Shown: one piece after another, positions 44,179 to 53,712 of the stretch
Position numbering within the stretch: the first letter of the stretch is position 1
Layout: the number at the start of each line of letters is the position of its first letter
Source: Microbulbifer variabilis ATCC 700307
GTDB taxonomy: Bacteria > Pseudomonadota > Gammaproteobacteria > Pseudomonadales > Cellvibrionaceae
Assembly: GCF_000380565.1 (NCBI RefSeq)
Contig: NZ_AQYJ01000026.1
Location: 124,001 to 188,000 of the forward strand
DNA: 64,000 bases
Direction: 5' to 3'
Translations under genes and position numbers: made by a program
The notes under the pieces: model-generated
Databases searched by the model: none
Told to the model about the DNA's origin: nothing
Seen by the model: the letters and a program-made list of their open reading frames with translations, nothing else

Positions 44179-44463
44179 ATGAAGAGAGTGCTTCCGATTC
44201 TACTTACAGGGTTCGCTATTACACTGGCACCCCAAGTCACCCGGGGCGAAACTCTTTACGAACGTGAGATCGTCAGTCGCTGTCAGCATACCTGTAGAGA
44301 TATCTACCGCAAGTGCATTCGTGATAATGAAAGACCACAAAATATCTGTGTTGAAAATCAGAGCCACTGCGACGTTATCTGCCGTGAAGGCAACAGGGTA
44401 GATTTCTATTATGATAAGTTTGATTCAAAATATCGATCTGGATACGACAATTACGATTACTAA
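44179..44463 (+). CDS. Secreted six-cysteine mini-protein (mirrored CX3C hairpin)
   Basis: 95 residues from the ATG at 44179 (a GTG at 44152 adds nine polar residues). A signal peptide (1-23) is followed by CQHTC, RKC, ICV, SHC, DVIC. The six cysteines are spaced C-x3-C-x6-C-x10-C-x6-C-x3-C, exactly mirror-symmetric. That suggests an antiparallel helical hairpin held by three disulfides, as in twin-CX3C/CX9C proteins. Tail is Tyr/Asp-rich. No family recognised. Confidence 0.65.
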   Translation: MKRVLPILLTGFAITLAPQVTRGETLYEREIVSRCQHTCRDIYRKCIRDNERPQNICVENQSHCDVICREGNRVDFYYDKFDSKYRSGYDNYDY

Positions 44464-44752
44464 CCTCCACAAGGTAAAATTCCCCCTAGATAGTTAGCAC
44501 TCAATTATCGTTTTACAAACCTCTATTTATTAAACCTCAATAAAACCCTGCGCAAACAACAGACTTCTAAGTTCGCGCTGATTCATCCTGCAATATCAGA
44601 CTACATAAAACAAGATAGGCTCGATGTAATAAGACGTATTAGAAACGACTTGCAAGCATGATACCCTAAGTGAGTTGTTACTAGGAAATTTTTCCAGGAA
44701 CCCTATTAAATATGCGCGTACCAATTAGAAACAAACAAATGGATAAAATTCT
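44464..44752. other. Gap without supported features
   Basis: I see no gene or clear element. AT-rich. Confidence 0.35.
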
Positions 44753-45097
44753 ATGAATAAAAATGCTTCCTCAGCATCAATATCAAATAGTGATACTCTT
44801 GATGGTACTAAAACCAACAAGGCCGGGGCTACTCTAGTTCTATTTCTATTACTTTCTATAGCACTCGCCTTTACCGCAGCCTTTCTCGGCCAATTCTTGC
44901 GCACAGGAAACATTGCCGCTGGCATAGGGGGAGGCTTAGCGCCAATTATCATGGGGCTTATAGTTGTTGTTTTTTTTCAAATTGGGAAGCCCTTCAGAAA
45001 CTCACGATCTCGCTGCAAGATACTCCTGTGGAGCCAGATTGTGCTTATATTAGGCAGTATTTCAAACTTGCTATCCTATTTTTCCCGTGGGTATTGA
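44753..45097 (+). CDS. Small multi-pass membrane protein
   Basis: 114 residues. Residues 27-48 and 58-77 are hydrophobic (LVLFLLLSIALAFTAAFLGQF, GIGGGLAPIIMGLIVVVFFQI), with a third segment at 88-107. N-terminus is polar (Asn/Ser). No family recognised. No strong RBS, but the frame has a protein-like hydrophobic pattern. Confidence 0.6.
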   Translation: MNKNASSASISNSDTLDGTKTNKAGATLVLFLLLSIALAFTAAFLGQFLRTGNIAAGIGGGLAPIIMGLIVVVFFQIGKPFRNSRSRCKILLWSQIVLILGSISNLLSYFSRGY

Positions 45098-45267
45098 TCA
45101 CTCAATGACTAAACTTAAAACTGTCAAAAATAGATAATTAAGTATTTAGTGTCAGGGTGCTCATATAGGCCCACCTTAAGTAGGCACTTCAGTTCACCGG
45201 CGCTAACTGCAGTAAAATCACATTTTTTATGTAACAATATTTTATACAACCTTACAATCAAAGGCTG

Positions 45268-45786
45268 CTAAAGAATAGCATAATCCGGTGTATGCCCTCT
45301 TCTGTAAACCAGCACAGTTCTTAAGAACGTCATAAATATATCACCATTCTGCTTGATACCTCTAGTCTCAACGGTAACTATACCTTGAGCGGGCCGCGAC
45401 TTCGATTCACGCTTAGAGATAATTTCACTTTCAGCATAAATAGTATCCCCTTCAAAGACTGGTTTTAACAACTTTACTTTATCCCATTCCAAATTGGCCA
45501 CAACCTTTTTACTAATCGTATTAACAGTCATGCCAGTTATGATTGCCAAGGTTAAAGTACTATCTACCAGTGGCAATTTCCACTCTGTACGCTCAGCATA
45601 GTGCGCATCAAAGTGCAACTGAGCAGTATTCATAGTAAGTAGTGTCATCCAGACATTGTCAGTTCGTGTCAAGGTTCTACCAGGACGATGCTCTATCACC
45701 AGTCCAACTTCGAAGTCTTCAAAATAGAAACCAAAATCCTCTCGAAATCGGTTTTCTTCAATTTCTTTATATGGTTTAAAATTCAC
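45268..45786 (-). CDS. MaoC-like (R)-hydratase/dehydratase
   Basis: 172 residues from GTG at 45784-45786, preceded by AGGAGAATATC. Hot-dog fold with the MaoC motif NTAQLHFDAHYAERTEWKLPLVDSTL (D and H of the active site). The family hydrates enoyl-CoA or mesaconyl-CoA-type substrates. Substrate cannot be told from the sequence. Stands alone, on the minus strand. Confidence 0.9.
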   Translation of the reverse strand: MNFKPYKEIEENRFREDFGFYFEDFEVGLVIEHRPGRTLTRTDNVWMTLLTMNTAQLHFDAHYAERTEWKLPLVDSTLTLAIITGMTVNTISKKVVANLEWDKVKLLKPVFEGDTIYAESEIISKRESKSRPAQGIVTVETRGIKQNGDIFMTFLRTVLVYRRGHTPDYAIL

Positions 45787-46362
45787 GATATTCTCCTGTA
45801 ATTCTTCCCCTTAAAAAATCTCCAAGGTTCCTACTTCACGCACACCTCATAAAAAATGGCGTAAAATCACACACACCAAAAATAATCTAACAACTTAGAT
45901 TAATCATCTGGCACACAACCAATCTATTCGAACACCACGCACTGCACGATTTCACCCTAAACAGATACTTTAATCCCGCTCAGGAGAATAGCTAAGGCTA
46001 TAAACTCTTGTTGCTTTAAATTAATCAAGGAAAGCACCTTTTCAATCTATTGGCAGAAAAATCATTACAAAGTGCCCCGGCTATTTCTTGAAACCATCCT
46101 ACACCCACACTCATAAGCCACTGAAAAATACAAACGTAAAATAACGACAATACGTAACTTACCAGACAAACTGAGCCAGAAACTAACTAATTGTGCACCA
46201 AAGTTCCACCATGTAAGAAGATGTGATAACCAGAAGTAGAACAGCAACAACGTGGACATATAGAATTGACTCGCTTACTAAAAAGTAAGCAGTATCTTTT
46301 GTTGAATCTGCCTGGTCAGCATCATCGATCAGTACTTTTAAATATATAAATGGGTAATCAAT
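45787..46362. other. Gap without supported features
   Basis: Contains only spurious frames (for example a 64-codon minus-strand frame at 46065-46259 without an RBS). AT-rich. Confidence 0.4.
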
Positions 46363-46569
46363 ATGGAAGTTGAATTTAGCACTAAAGACGGGACTTTAGA
46401 CCCCCAAAATCCAAACCCTGCTCCAGTAGAAGCCAAGTACACACCTGACAACCCTCCCACTGGATGGAGCTACATTAATTACAAGAATCAACCGGGCGGA
46501 GGATTCCAATGCCCTAACTGCAATAGGGTTGAAGACGGTGCAGATGTAGATGGGCATAGCTGCAACTGA
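46363..46569 (+). CDS. Small protein with C-terminal CxxC motif
   Basis: 68 residues. A proline-rich polar N-terminal half precedes PGGGFQCPNCNRVEDGADVDGHSCN, with CPNC and a final Cys that may bind a metal. RBS weak (ggtaat). No family recognised; may be spurious. Confidence 0.4.
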   Translation: MEVEFSTKDGTLDPQNPNPAPVEAKYTPDNPPTGWSYINYKNQPGGGFQCPNCNRVEDGADVDGHSCN

Positions 46570-47021
46570 GTGGAAGTTATTTAGGGCAAAATACTATTTT
46601 TGTCCTAAATGTACATTAATATTTCACATGCCAGCTATAGAACTAAAGCGATTATATTTGAGACCACTTATTAATATAAGACCTCAGACAGTGAGGCTAA
46701 AACGAATAATTCAATAGCCCTTTAGCTCCAATACATTCAGATAAAATATAAGCCAAAAACCACCTCGAGAGATAGAAACACGAGAAGCAATAAGAAAGAG
46801 GATAAAATATAAATCTTCCCCACCACAAAAAAAACAAATAATTTCCCAGTGAAACAGCCACAAGCCCTCCCCAATTAAATATCTTTACGACTGCCTGGTA
46901 ATCGATATATAAAATGTAAAAAATATTTATATATTCGCAGTCACCAAAAGGTATTTTTAATGCAAAACTAATACGCCACCTAGTACTCTTCTTAATAAAG
47001 AGGATACAGGTTGAATTTGGC
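46570..47021. other. Gap without supported features
   Basis: No supported gene. A minus-strand frame at 46697-47074 overlaps the next gene and lacks an RBS. The patatin 2 promoter presumably lies here. Confidence 0.4.
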
Positions 47022-48188
47022 ATGAGGACCAGATACTTACTACTTACTATTACTTTGTTAGCTTTTGCTTTCATTGGGACTGTTTATTTCTACAACAATC
47101 AACTTGCTGAAAGCATCAAGTTTAATGCGACTCCTGTTTCTGATGAACCAATAGTCAGCAACAAGGGGCTTGAAGACAAAGATACTATCAAAATCCTTAT
47201 CATCGATGGTGGTGGTATTCGCGGTCTTATCCCTCTTTATGTCCTTCAATATATTGAGGACAAATTAGGTAAGCCTACCAGTGAAATTTTTGATGTGTTT
47301 AGTGGGGTATCAACCGGTGCCATCATCGCAACCGGGTTAAATATGCCTCATCAGAAAGACTACATGTTCAAGGATGAAGAAGCAGAGCTTCATTCAAAAA
47401 GTGAAAAAATTATTGATATCTATAAAAGCGAAAGCGAATATTTGTTCTCTTCGCCATGGTATCACAAAATCTTAACAGTAAATGGCTTTTTATCTCCTAG
47501 ATTTCTGGGAGATCGACTACATGAAGTCATGCAAAAGCACTATAGTAGCGAACTGAATTTTAGAGAACTAAATAATTACGTCATTATTCCATCACTCGAT
47601 ATCCATACCGGTAAGCTACATCTATTTAAGAACCGCGGCGAAGATAGTAGCGAATTGCCGACAGACACTCTTTACCAACTGGTAACAGCTGCCGCCGCCG
47701 CAGAGACCCTTTTTCCGCCCGTAGACTTTATGAGCCACAATGATGATGTTAAACATCGTTATTATTCAGATGCAGGAATATCAGCAAACAACCCTGCAAG
47801 CATTATTCTGCGTGAAATCATCAAAGAGTTCCCTGGAAAAAAATACTATGTACTTGTTTTAGGCGCAGGTACTTCCCCACTAGAAACTATGGAGAAAAAT
47901 TACCGAGAACTCAAAAATTGGGGAAGATTGAATTGGATGCAGGATGCCATATCCAATGTACAGAGATCAATGGATGACCAACAAATATACACACTTGACA
48001 TAGCAAAATCGCTTGCTCCTGAAGGCCAAATAGAATTCAACTATTTGAATGTTGAAATTATTGACCCCTTTGTAGATCCATTCGATTACAAATCAATTGA
48101 CAAGTTGAAAATATTATCAGAAAGACTTATTAACGATAATAAAGAAGAAATTTGCCACGTTCTCAAGCATCTTGGTGGGGAGACATAA
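47022..48188 (+). CDS. Patatin-like phospholipase, copy 2
   Basis: 388 residues. N-terminal hydrophobic segment, then IIDGGGIRGLIP, nucleophile elbow GVSTG (Ser97), and the catalytic DAG in YYSDAGISANNPAS. Colinear with copy 1 over the full length, including the ...NRG...LPT motif and the C-terminal NWGR stretch. No strong RBS. No partner genes nearby. Confidence 0.9.
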   Translation: MRTRYLLLTITLLAFAFIGTVYFYNNQLAESIKFNATPVSDEPIVSNKGLEDKDTIKILIIDGGGIRGLIPLYVLQYIEDKLGKPTSEIFDVFSGVSTGAIIATGLNMPHQKDYMFKDEEAELHSKSEKIIDIYKSESEYLFSSPWYHKILTVNGFLSPRFLGDRLHEVMQKHYSSELNFRELNNYVIIPSLDIHTGKLHLFKNRGEDSSELPTDTLYQLVTAAAAAETLFPPVDFMSHNDDVKHRYYSDAGISANNPASIILREIIKEFPGKKYYVLVLGAGTSPLETMEKNYRELKNWGRLNWMQDAISNVQRSMDDQQIYTLDIAKSLAPEGQIEFNYLNVEIIDPFVDPFDYKSIDKLKILSERLINDNKEEICHVLKHLGGET

Positions 48189-48474
48189 CAATACCTAGCT
48201 CCCTACTTCAAGATCTATTTCCCGGCGCAAGGGTTTGCCAGCAGACTTTGATTACCGTTCAGTTAGCCCGTTAAGCTAACTTTAACCTATAAAACACTGC
48301 GACCAACACCAAAAGCTCCCGCACTAAAGGTTGGACATTAACTATCCAGCAAATAGTCATTCTTCAAAGGTGTAATCTGCTGATATTGATCAAGGCTCTC
48401 ACGTAATTTATCGTTATATTGGTACAGACTGAATGGTCATATATTGAATAAATTTCCAATAAGGAGTCTATGCT

Positions 48475-49074
48475 ATGGCAGTTCGATTGGGAGATGGCTA
48501 TGCGGCTTATCGTTTCAGGCCGGAGTGTACTTGGGTAACCGGCACCAATGCAGGAGAATTAAGATCTGACGGTTATGGCTCCTGTGTAGGACTAGTACTT
48601 TATAGTGGCGCTCCCAGAAAGATTGGGGTAGTCGCTCACTTCTCTGGTTCAATGCAAGCTCCACAGGTAAGGGATGATACCTTTGAGATAATGGCAGCGG
48701 TGTGCCCTATTGCACCGGGAAGAAAGTGGAGAGGATGGGTGTTTGGCGGCGTATCTCTAAATGGCAACTCTTCGCACCAAACAATGAGTGGGAACGGATC
48801 CAGCCTAAGACATACTCAAGCCCTGATTGATGTGGTACGTGGAGTACTGGATTTTAATCGAATGTTTGATGTTAATTTTAATATCTCTAACCTGGAAAAA
48901 TTTAATTTTAATAGTCAGGGAGTCTTTACCGAAATGTCCCTACGCCAAGGTGATACCTATGTTGGACACCAAGGTGTGAAGCTGAATCTCGCGACTGGAA
49001 GAGTTACCTGGGACGATCGTAATCACGGGTCAGGTAAGTCAAAAAGTAAAGAGATGGTGAATTCTATGTTTTGA
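48475..49074 (+). CDS. Orphan CheD-like protein
   Basis: 199 residues. RSDGYGSCVGLVLYSGAPRKIGVVAHFSG matches the CheD core LGSCV...GGMAHF, with the catalytic Cys37 and His54. The following WVFGGVSLNG is like the FGGA of CheD. CheD deamidates Gln in chemoreceptors. No che genes are near. AAGGAG lies eight bases before the ATG. A 10-bp hairpin (49083-49092/49115-49124) follows. The role is unknown; CheD-like folds also occur in other deamidases and toxins. Confidence 0.7.
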   Translation: MAVRLGDGYAAYRFRPECTWVTGTNAGELRSDGYGSCVGLVLYSGAPRKIGVVAHFSGSMQAPQVRDDTFEIMAAVCPIAPGRKWRGWVFGGVSLNGNSSHQTMSGNGSSLRHTQALIDVVRGVLDFNRMFDVNFNISNLEKFNFNSQGVFTEMSLRQGDTYVGHQGVKLNLATGRVTWDDRNHGSGKSKSKEMVNSMF

Positions 49075-49082
49075 TCATTAAG

Positions 49083-49124
49083 GTTAGACCTGACTGGTGG
49101 TGCCACTTACCTGCCAGGTCTAAC
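49083..49124 (+). terminator. Hairpin after the CheD-like gene
   Basis: gttagacctg/caggtctaac, a perfect 10-bp stem with a 22-base loop and no strong T-tract. Confidence 0.5.
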
Positions 49125-49192
49125 TCACTCGGCTTAGAGGATCATATTTAGCCTTAAGGGTGTTGTATTTCAGATCCGGCCTAACTCTATTC

Positions 49193-50686
49193 TTATCCCC
49201 CCTCTCCCCTACCGTAACCCTTACAGAGCTCGACATAAGAGCGAGATGATATTACTAAATAAAAAACTCCTGATACCATCAGTACCGGCCAAATACTTGA
49301 TACAAAATATAGAGTCCATAAATAGGCTAAGAATGGTAACGTGAAAAGCGCTAACTTCCGTACACCCGTACCCGTAATATGTAATGATGCATAAATAGAT
49401 ATCAAAATAGTTAGAGAAGCGCAAACCAGAAGCAGCGATGAAGACTTCATGGTCAACATTATCAGGCTGAGTAGAACAAAAACTATAAGTCCAAACCACC
49501 GCATTTCAGGTTCTAGTGCTCCCATGCTGATAGGCGCAGCCATATAGCCAACGACATGATATCCAGTTACAACCACCATAAGTGCTGCCCAGCTATCCGC
49601 ATTAGCTAGAACAACAGCTGCTAATACCCAATTGACTAGCATGGACCGTCTGGAAATATTATGTATTGGATCTAACACCGCGAGCCAACGAGGCATTTGC
49701 CCAACTGTAGCCATCGCGAATAAAATTCTTGATGATGCACCAAGATAAGTATACCCAGAGGCAGAGGGGCTAGTTACGCTGTCAGCGAGTAACACTAACG
49801 CTAGAAAATGCAGACCAAGAAGGGTAGCAAGATCTAGAAGTGGAGAGGTAAAGTTCAATCCCCGCCAACCACCAGTCTCAACCAGCAGGTCACGCGGAAT
49901 CGCCTCCATAAAAGCAAATTGTAACGCAAGATAAACCAGGGTGATAATCACTACTGACAATGTTATAGCCAGTGGAATATTACGTCTTGGCTTCCTAATT
50001 TCACTGGCAAATGCAACACTAATTTGAAACCCATTGTATGAATAAATAAGTCCAGCGCCAATGATGGCAGAAAATGCACTACGAAAATCAAACTGCTGAT
50101 TGTAAGAAAGGGAGAAATTTGAGCTGGTTTGATTACTGGTAAAAACCACAATGAGAAGCACAGTAAGCGCAAATAATGGAGTAAAAATCTTCAGTACAGT
50201 GACTACATTATTAATTTTAGTAAGCCAACGAATACCGTAAAAGTTAATTAACAGATAAACAGCTAAAATACTGAGTGCAAGTACCTTCCCCCATATAGTA
50301 AGAGTATGATTTTGTATTAGTATCGCAGAACCGATAGCAGATGATAGATACTGTGTTGTAGCCTGTGCTTCTGTAGCCACAACCATCAAGATACCAAACC
50401 AGTTCGCAAAAGCAAAAGGCATACCAAAGATGCTATTGTGCGAAAGGGCACTAGCTTGGGCCAAGGCTCCACGCACTGGGTAAGTCGCCACAATACGAGC
50501 AAGGCAAAGCCCTACCATCAAGACCAACAGAGCAGCAAGTATCCATGCCGCAAAAGCCCAATTACCTGCATATTTCGCCGTTAATTGAGCACTAAACAAC
50601 CACCCTGATCCTATCATACAGGTGGCACTGAGTAATGTTGCGCTAAAAAGCGAAACTTTTTTCTTGCCACGCTTGGTATGATGCAT
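49193..50686 (-). CDS. APC family amino acid permease
   Basis: 497 residues with about 12 transmembrane segments. The N-terminal APC signature is SLFSATLLSATCMIGSGWLFSAQ, followed by FANWFGILMVVATEAQATTQYLSSA. Transports an amino acid or amine with a proton or sodium ion. Substrate not determinable. It lies on the minus strand, next to a periplasmic solute-binding protein gene, but is not an ABC partner. Confidence 0.9.
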   Translation of the reverse strand: MHHTKRGKKKVSLFSATLLSATCMIGSGWLFSAQLTAKYAGNWAFAAWILAALLVLMVGLCLARIVATYPVRGALAQASALSHNSIFGMPFAFANWFGILMVVATEAQATTQYLSSAIGSAILIQNHTLTIWGKVLALSILAVYLLINFYGIRWLTKINNVVTVLKIFTPLFALTVLLIVVFTSNQTSSNFSLSYNQQFDFRSAFSAIIGAGLIYSYNGFQISVAFASEIRKPRRNIPLAITLSVVIITLVYLALQFAFMEAIPRDLLVETGGWRGLNFTSPLLDLATLLGLHFLALVLLADSVTSPSASGYTYLGASSRILFAMATVGQMPRWLAVLDPIHNISRRSMLVNWVLAAVVLANADSWAALMVVVTGYHVVGYMAAPISMGALEPEMRWFGLIVFVLLSLIMLTMKSSSLLLVCASLTILISIYASLHITGTGVRKLALFTLPFLAYLWTLYFVSSIWPVLMVSGVFYLVISSRSYVELCKGYGRGEGG

Positions 50687-51021
50687 ATCGCTGATTTGTG
50701 TAAAATAATGAAATAAGAACAGTTTACAGTTTCACTATGCAATGACAAATGCACAGACTAACCTTTTCAGTACCAGCAAAAATAACCAGGTCTTTATCCG
50801 TCATCAAAAGCATTTTAAGGGCGTATATATCATCTAAATTCACTCAAAGTTAAACCTTATCCCTACCTTTCAGCTAACACGTTCCATACACAATTAGTTA
50901 AACGGTAGAGCTTCAGAGGGAATAGCTTCTCGCTCCTATTGCCATCACAGCTTAATCAAAATTAATCCTCAAAGTAAGCAACATCTATAGCGCGTCCCCA
51001 TATATAAAAACTTTTTAAGAT
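50687..51021. other. Gap without supported features
   Basis: Upstream region of the APC permease and downstream of the next minus-strand gene. No clear elements. Confidence 0.4.
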
Positions 51022-52149
51022 CTATGAGTCTGAAATATTATATTTTTTCTTCACACACTCCCGAAAGGTTCCAAAGTTAAAGGGACCAGGAACAAAGACT
51101 GGCTTGCATATAACAGAATTTCCCTTAACCCAGTAAGGTGTTCCTGCAACAATTTTGGTATCAATAGTGGCTTGAAAAATTGGTGCACCAACTACACCAA
51201 CCGCTTCAGGGGAGGGGTTTTTCGGAAGTGAATTAAAGAACACATCAGCCTCTCCATCCCTGATTGCTTCATAACATTCCTTTATATCAAGCTGTCGTTT
51301 AGTGACAACCACATTCTCTGGAAAATACTGATTTGCTGTTTGAGTTGAAAGGTTTCCAGTACAAATTCTTATACTTGGATTAGACTGCAAATCGTCAATG
51401 GAACTAACTACATAGGGAGAGCCAACAGGTATATGAATAAACTGGCCAGAACTAATAATGGTGCATGTTGACCGACGCCCCTTCAGCCTGCGCAGATTTT
51501 CAGACTCACCACCTTTTGCATTAAACTGACCTATAATATCAACGATGATACCTGGGTTATTAACGAATTCGAACATCTCGTAGACTTCACTAAACGGGCT
51601 AAGGTTTGTACCAAAGATCCCATCCTGTAAGGCAGAAGTTGTATTGAAAGGAAATGGAATTTCAATAGAATTTACCTCTATCTGCTCCACACTGTAATGC
51701 TTGGCAATTTCTCTGAGTATTTCTACAAAAATATCGTCAAGTATGCTTGAGCCATACATACCATTATCAAACCAATCAGAAGTACTAGCTCCAGAACTAA
51801 TAAACCAGGGCATTCCAGCTATATACCCACGGCGTATTTGACCTGAAGACAATATCTTGGCAAATCGTCCCCTGGGCTTGGCGGGAAAGGGAGTGATCTC
51901 TGGGTTTGGAAGGCAGTCAGCTTGATTTACAATGTAATCTGTTGCATCAATTACTCCTGGAATCGGCTCAGCAAAGTCTTGGATTATTTTTCGATATTTA
52001 CCGCTATTAATAATTCTTACCCAAGCAGCGTCAAATGCGTCAACTAACTGATCGTCGCCATCTACTTTTCTACTAGAGCCGGCTTGAACCTGGCTAACAA
52101 ATAAAAGAGATGCTAATAAAAATATTTTCAGGAAAATATGGTTGTTCAT
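51022..52149 (-). CDS. Periplasmic solute-binding protein-like (family 3)
   Basis: 375 residues. A signal peptide (1-23, VQA) and two-lobe pattern similar to SBP_bac_3: a lobe with VEILREIAKHYSV and a C-terminal KRQLDIKECYEAIRDGEADVFFNSLP and GKIVAGTPYWVKGN-type segment. Six cysteines are present. No ABC permease or ATPase genes adjoin, so it may be an orphan sensor or transport component. Ligand unknown. Confidence 0.7.
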   Translation of the reverse strand: MNNHIFLKIFLLASLLFVSQVQAGSSRKVDGDDQLVDAFDAAWVRIINSGKYRKIIQDFAEPIPGVIDATDYIVNQADCLPNPEITPFPAKPRGRFAKILSSGQIRRGYIAGMPWFISSGASTSDWFDNGMYGSSILDDIFVEILREIAKHYSVEQIEVNSIEIPFPFNTTSALQDGIFGTNLSPFSEVYEMFEFVNNPGIIVDIIGQFNAKGGESENLRRLKGRRSTCTIISSGQFIHIPVGSPYVVSSIDDLQSNPSIRICTGNLSTQTANQYFPENVVVTKRQLDIKECYEAIRDGEADVFFNSLPKNPSPEAVGVVGAPIFQATIDTKIVAGTPYWVKGNSVICKPVFVPGPFNFGTFRECVKKKYNISDS

Positions 52150-52570
52150 AGTGCGGCCTATTGGTGATAGATAATCGATTTCTGCAATTGCTGCACATTA
52201 TTTAGCTCACCATCCCAAAAAGTGCTAACCAAGGGTGCAAAATACTCAGGTAAGTACACCTTTTACACTCTCTGTGACTATACGTTCACGGTATTCAGAG
52301 TGCCCCACAATTACCAGCTCACTTTTTTGGTTTATTTAATAAGAAGCCACCCATATGAAGTATCAGTCACCACGCTAGAAGAGTAAAAAGAAATACCTCT
52401 GAAATTTCATATACAAAACACCGCATCTAGTGGTGCTCAAAGAGCTCTTTAATATTTATAACTAATGAAGGATAAGCTTGTAGATGAAACATACATCTAA
52501 AAGTCACAAAGCAATATTACTTCTCTAATCGAACACCACTACAATGAGTTTGAACCAATCAGGTGGCACA
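52150..52570. other. Gap without supported features
   Basis: No supported gene. AT-rich. Confidence 0.4.
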
Positions 52571-53323
52571 ATGAAAACTTGGCGATCAACAATTATATTT
52601 TTCCTACTAATCTTTGTTTTCGGCATCACCGCCTATATTTACAATCATCATTTTACTGAAAAGATAAAATTCAACAGAACCCCCCGTTACAGAAGAAATA
52701 ATTATCAGTGAGGGTCGCCTAAAGAAAAAGGAAACTATCAATATCCTAATCCTGGATGAAGGAGGAGTTGGTGGTGAAGAAATCACCAACCTGCCTTCGA
52801 ACAGTCCCTACCAATTAGTAATCGCAGCTTCTAGTGCTGAAATGTTTTTCCCCAGTTGACTTTATGATCATAAATAGAGATTTTAGCCACTGATACTTTG
52901 CCGATGCAGGAGTATCGGCCAATGATCCCACCGCATAATATTACTGGATATCATCGAAGAATTTCCGGATAAAAATTATTATGTGCTGATTTTGGCGCAG
53001 GCTCTGCTCCTCTCAGCAGAGTAAACACTAGTTATGAAGAGGTAAAAAATTGGGGGCAGCTACGCTGGTTTCATGACATTATCACGGATATGCAAAGATC
53101 GATGGATAACCAGCAACTATACACACTAAAGATTGCCAAACTATTATCTGCCCTGGAAAGGTTGAGTACGATTATTTGAACGTTAAGGTTATTAACCCAA
53201 CAGTTGGTATCTTTGATTATGAGTCTATAGATTCTCTAAAAATCCATGCCGAGAGATTACTTGAAGCAAACAAAAACTCAAATAGACCAAGCTGTCAAAC
53301 AGCTTAAGCAAAGATCTGAGTAG
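52571..53323 (+). pseudogene. Decayed patatin-like phospholipase
   Basis: Starts with ATG and reads MKTWRSTIIFFLLIFVFGIT, like copies 1 and 2, to ...RTP. A run of six Cs shifts the frame, after which ...ISEGRLKKKETINILILDEGG resumes. About 140 codons, including the Ser elbow, are missing (GGVG joins GEEITNLPSNS). Then further frameshifts and an internal TGA interrupt ...FFP|VDFMIINR, YFADAGVSANDPT, ILLDIIEEFPDKNYYVLIL, NWGQLRW and YDYLNVKVINPTVGIF. At least five lesions. Ends at the TAG 53321-53323. Confidence 0.9.
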
Positions 53324-53352
53324 CTAAACCTTTTCACTCCATCTCTTATCCT

Positions 53353-53571
53353 CTAAAAGGAGCAACAAGATTCACTGCCTTTTTGAATCGGAGGGCATGG
53401 AACTGACCCATAGGAGCAAAATACACAGCAGTCACCTTGCTTGGGGCTTAATAATTTCCCACACTGCCCGCACTCATAGAACCATTGACAAGCATTAACT
53501 GGCATACTTTCTACCTGTTTATACCCACACTCAGGGCAGGTAATCGTAGAAGTTAGAATTTGTTCTCTCAT
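53353..53571 (-). CDS. Small zinc-binding protein (GDCC motif)
   Basis: 72 residues. CPECGYKQ at the N-terminus, a WFYECGQCGKLL pair, and GDCCVFCSYGSVPCPPIQ at the C-terminus. Such GDCCVFCSYG proteins are small conserved hypothetical proteins in proteobacteria, often with metal-resistance or sulfur loci. Convergent with the patatin pseudogene. Seven cysteines in CxxC-type pairs support metal binding. Confidence 0.75.
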   Translation of the reverse strand: MREQILTSTITCPECGYKQVESMPVNACQWFYECGQCGKLLSPKQGDCCVFCSYGSVPCPPIQKGSESCCSF

Positions 53572-53712
53572 TACCAGTTCTTAGCCTCTCACATGTCTAC
53601 AGTCGAAATAACAGTTGTCTTGAACTCTTGATAATCACAAAGCTATTTCAGATAACTGCTACCAAGAACCAGTAACTCTATAAAACTATCTGTCAGGAAT
53701 CACTATCTACCC

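Noticed and set aside
46697..47074. Minus-strand 125-codon frame
   Set aside because: It overlaps the start of the patatin 2 gene and has no RBS; the patatin frame is well supported.
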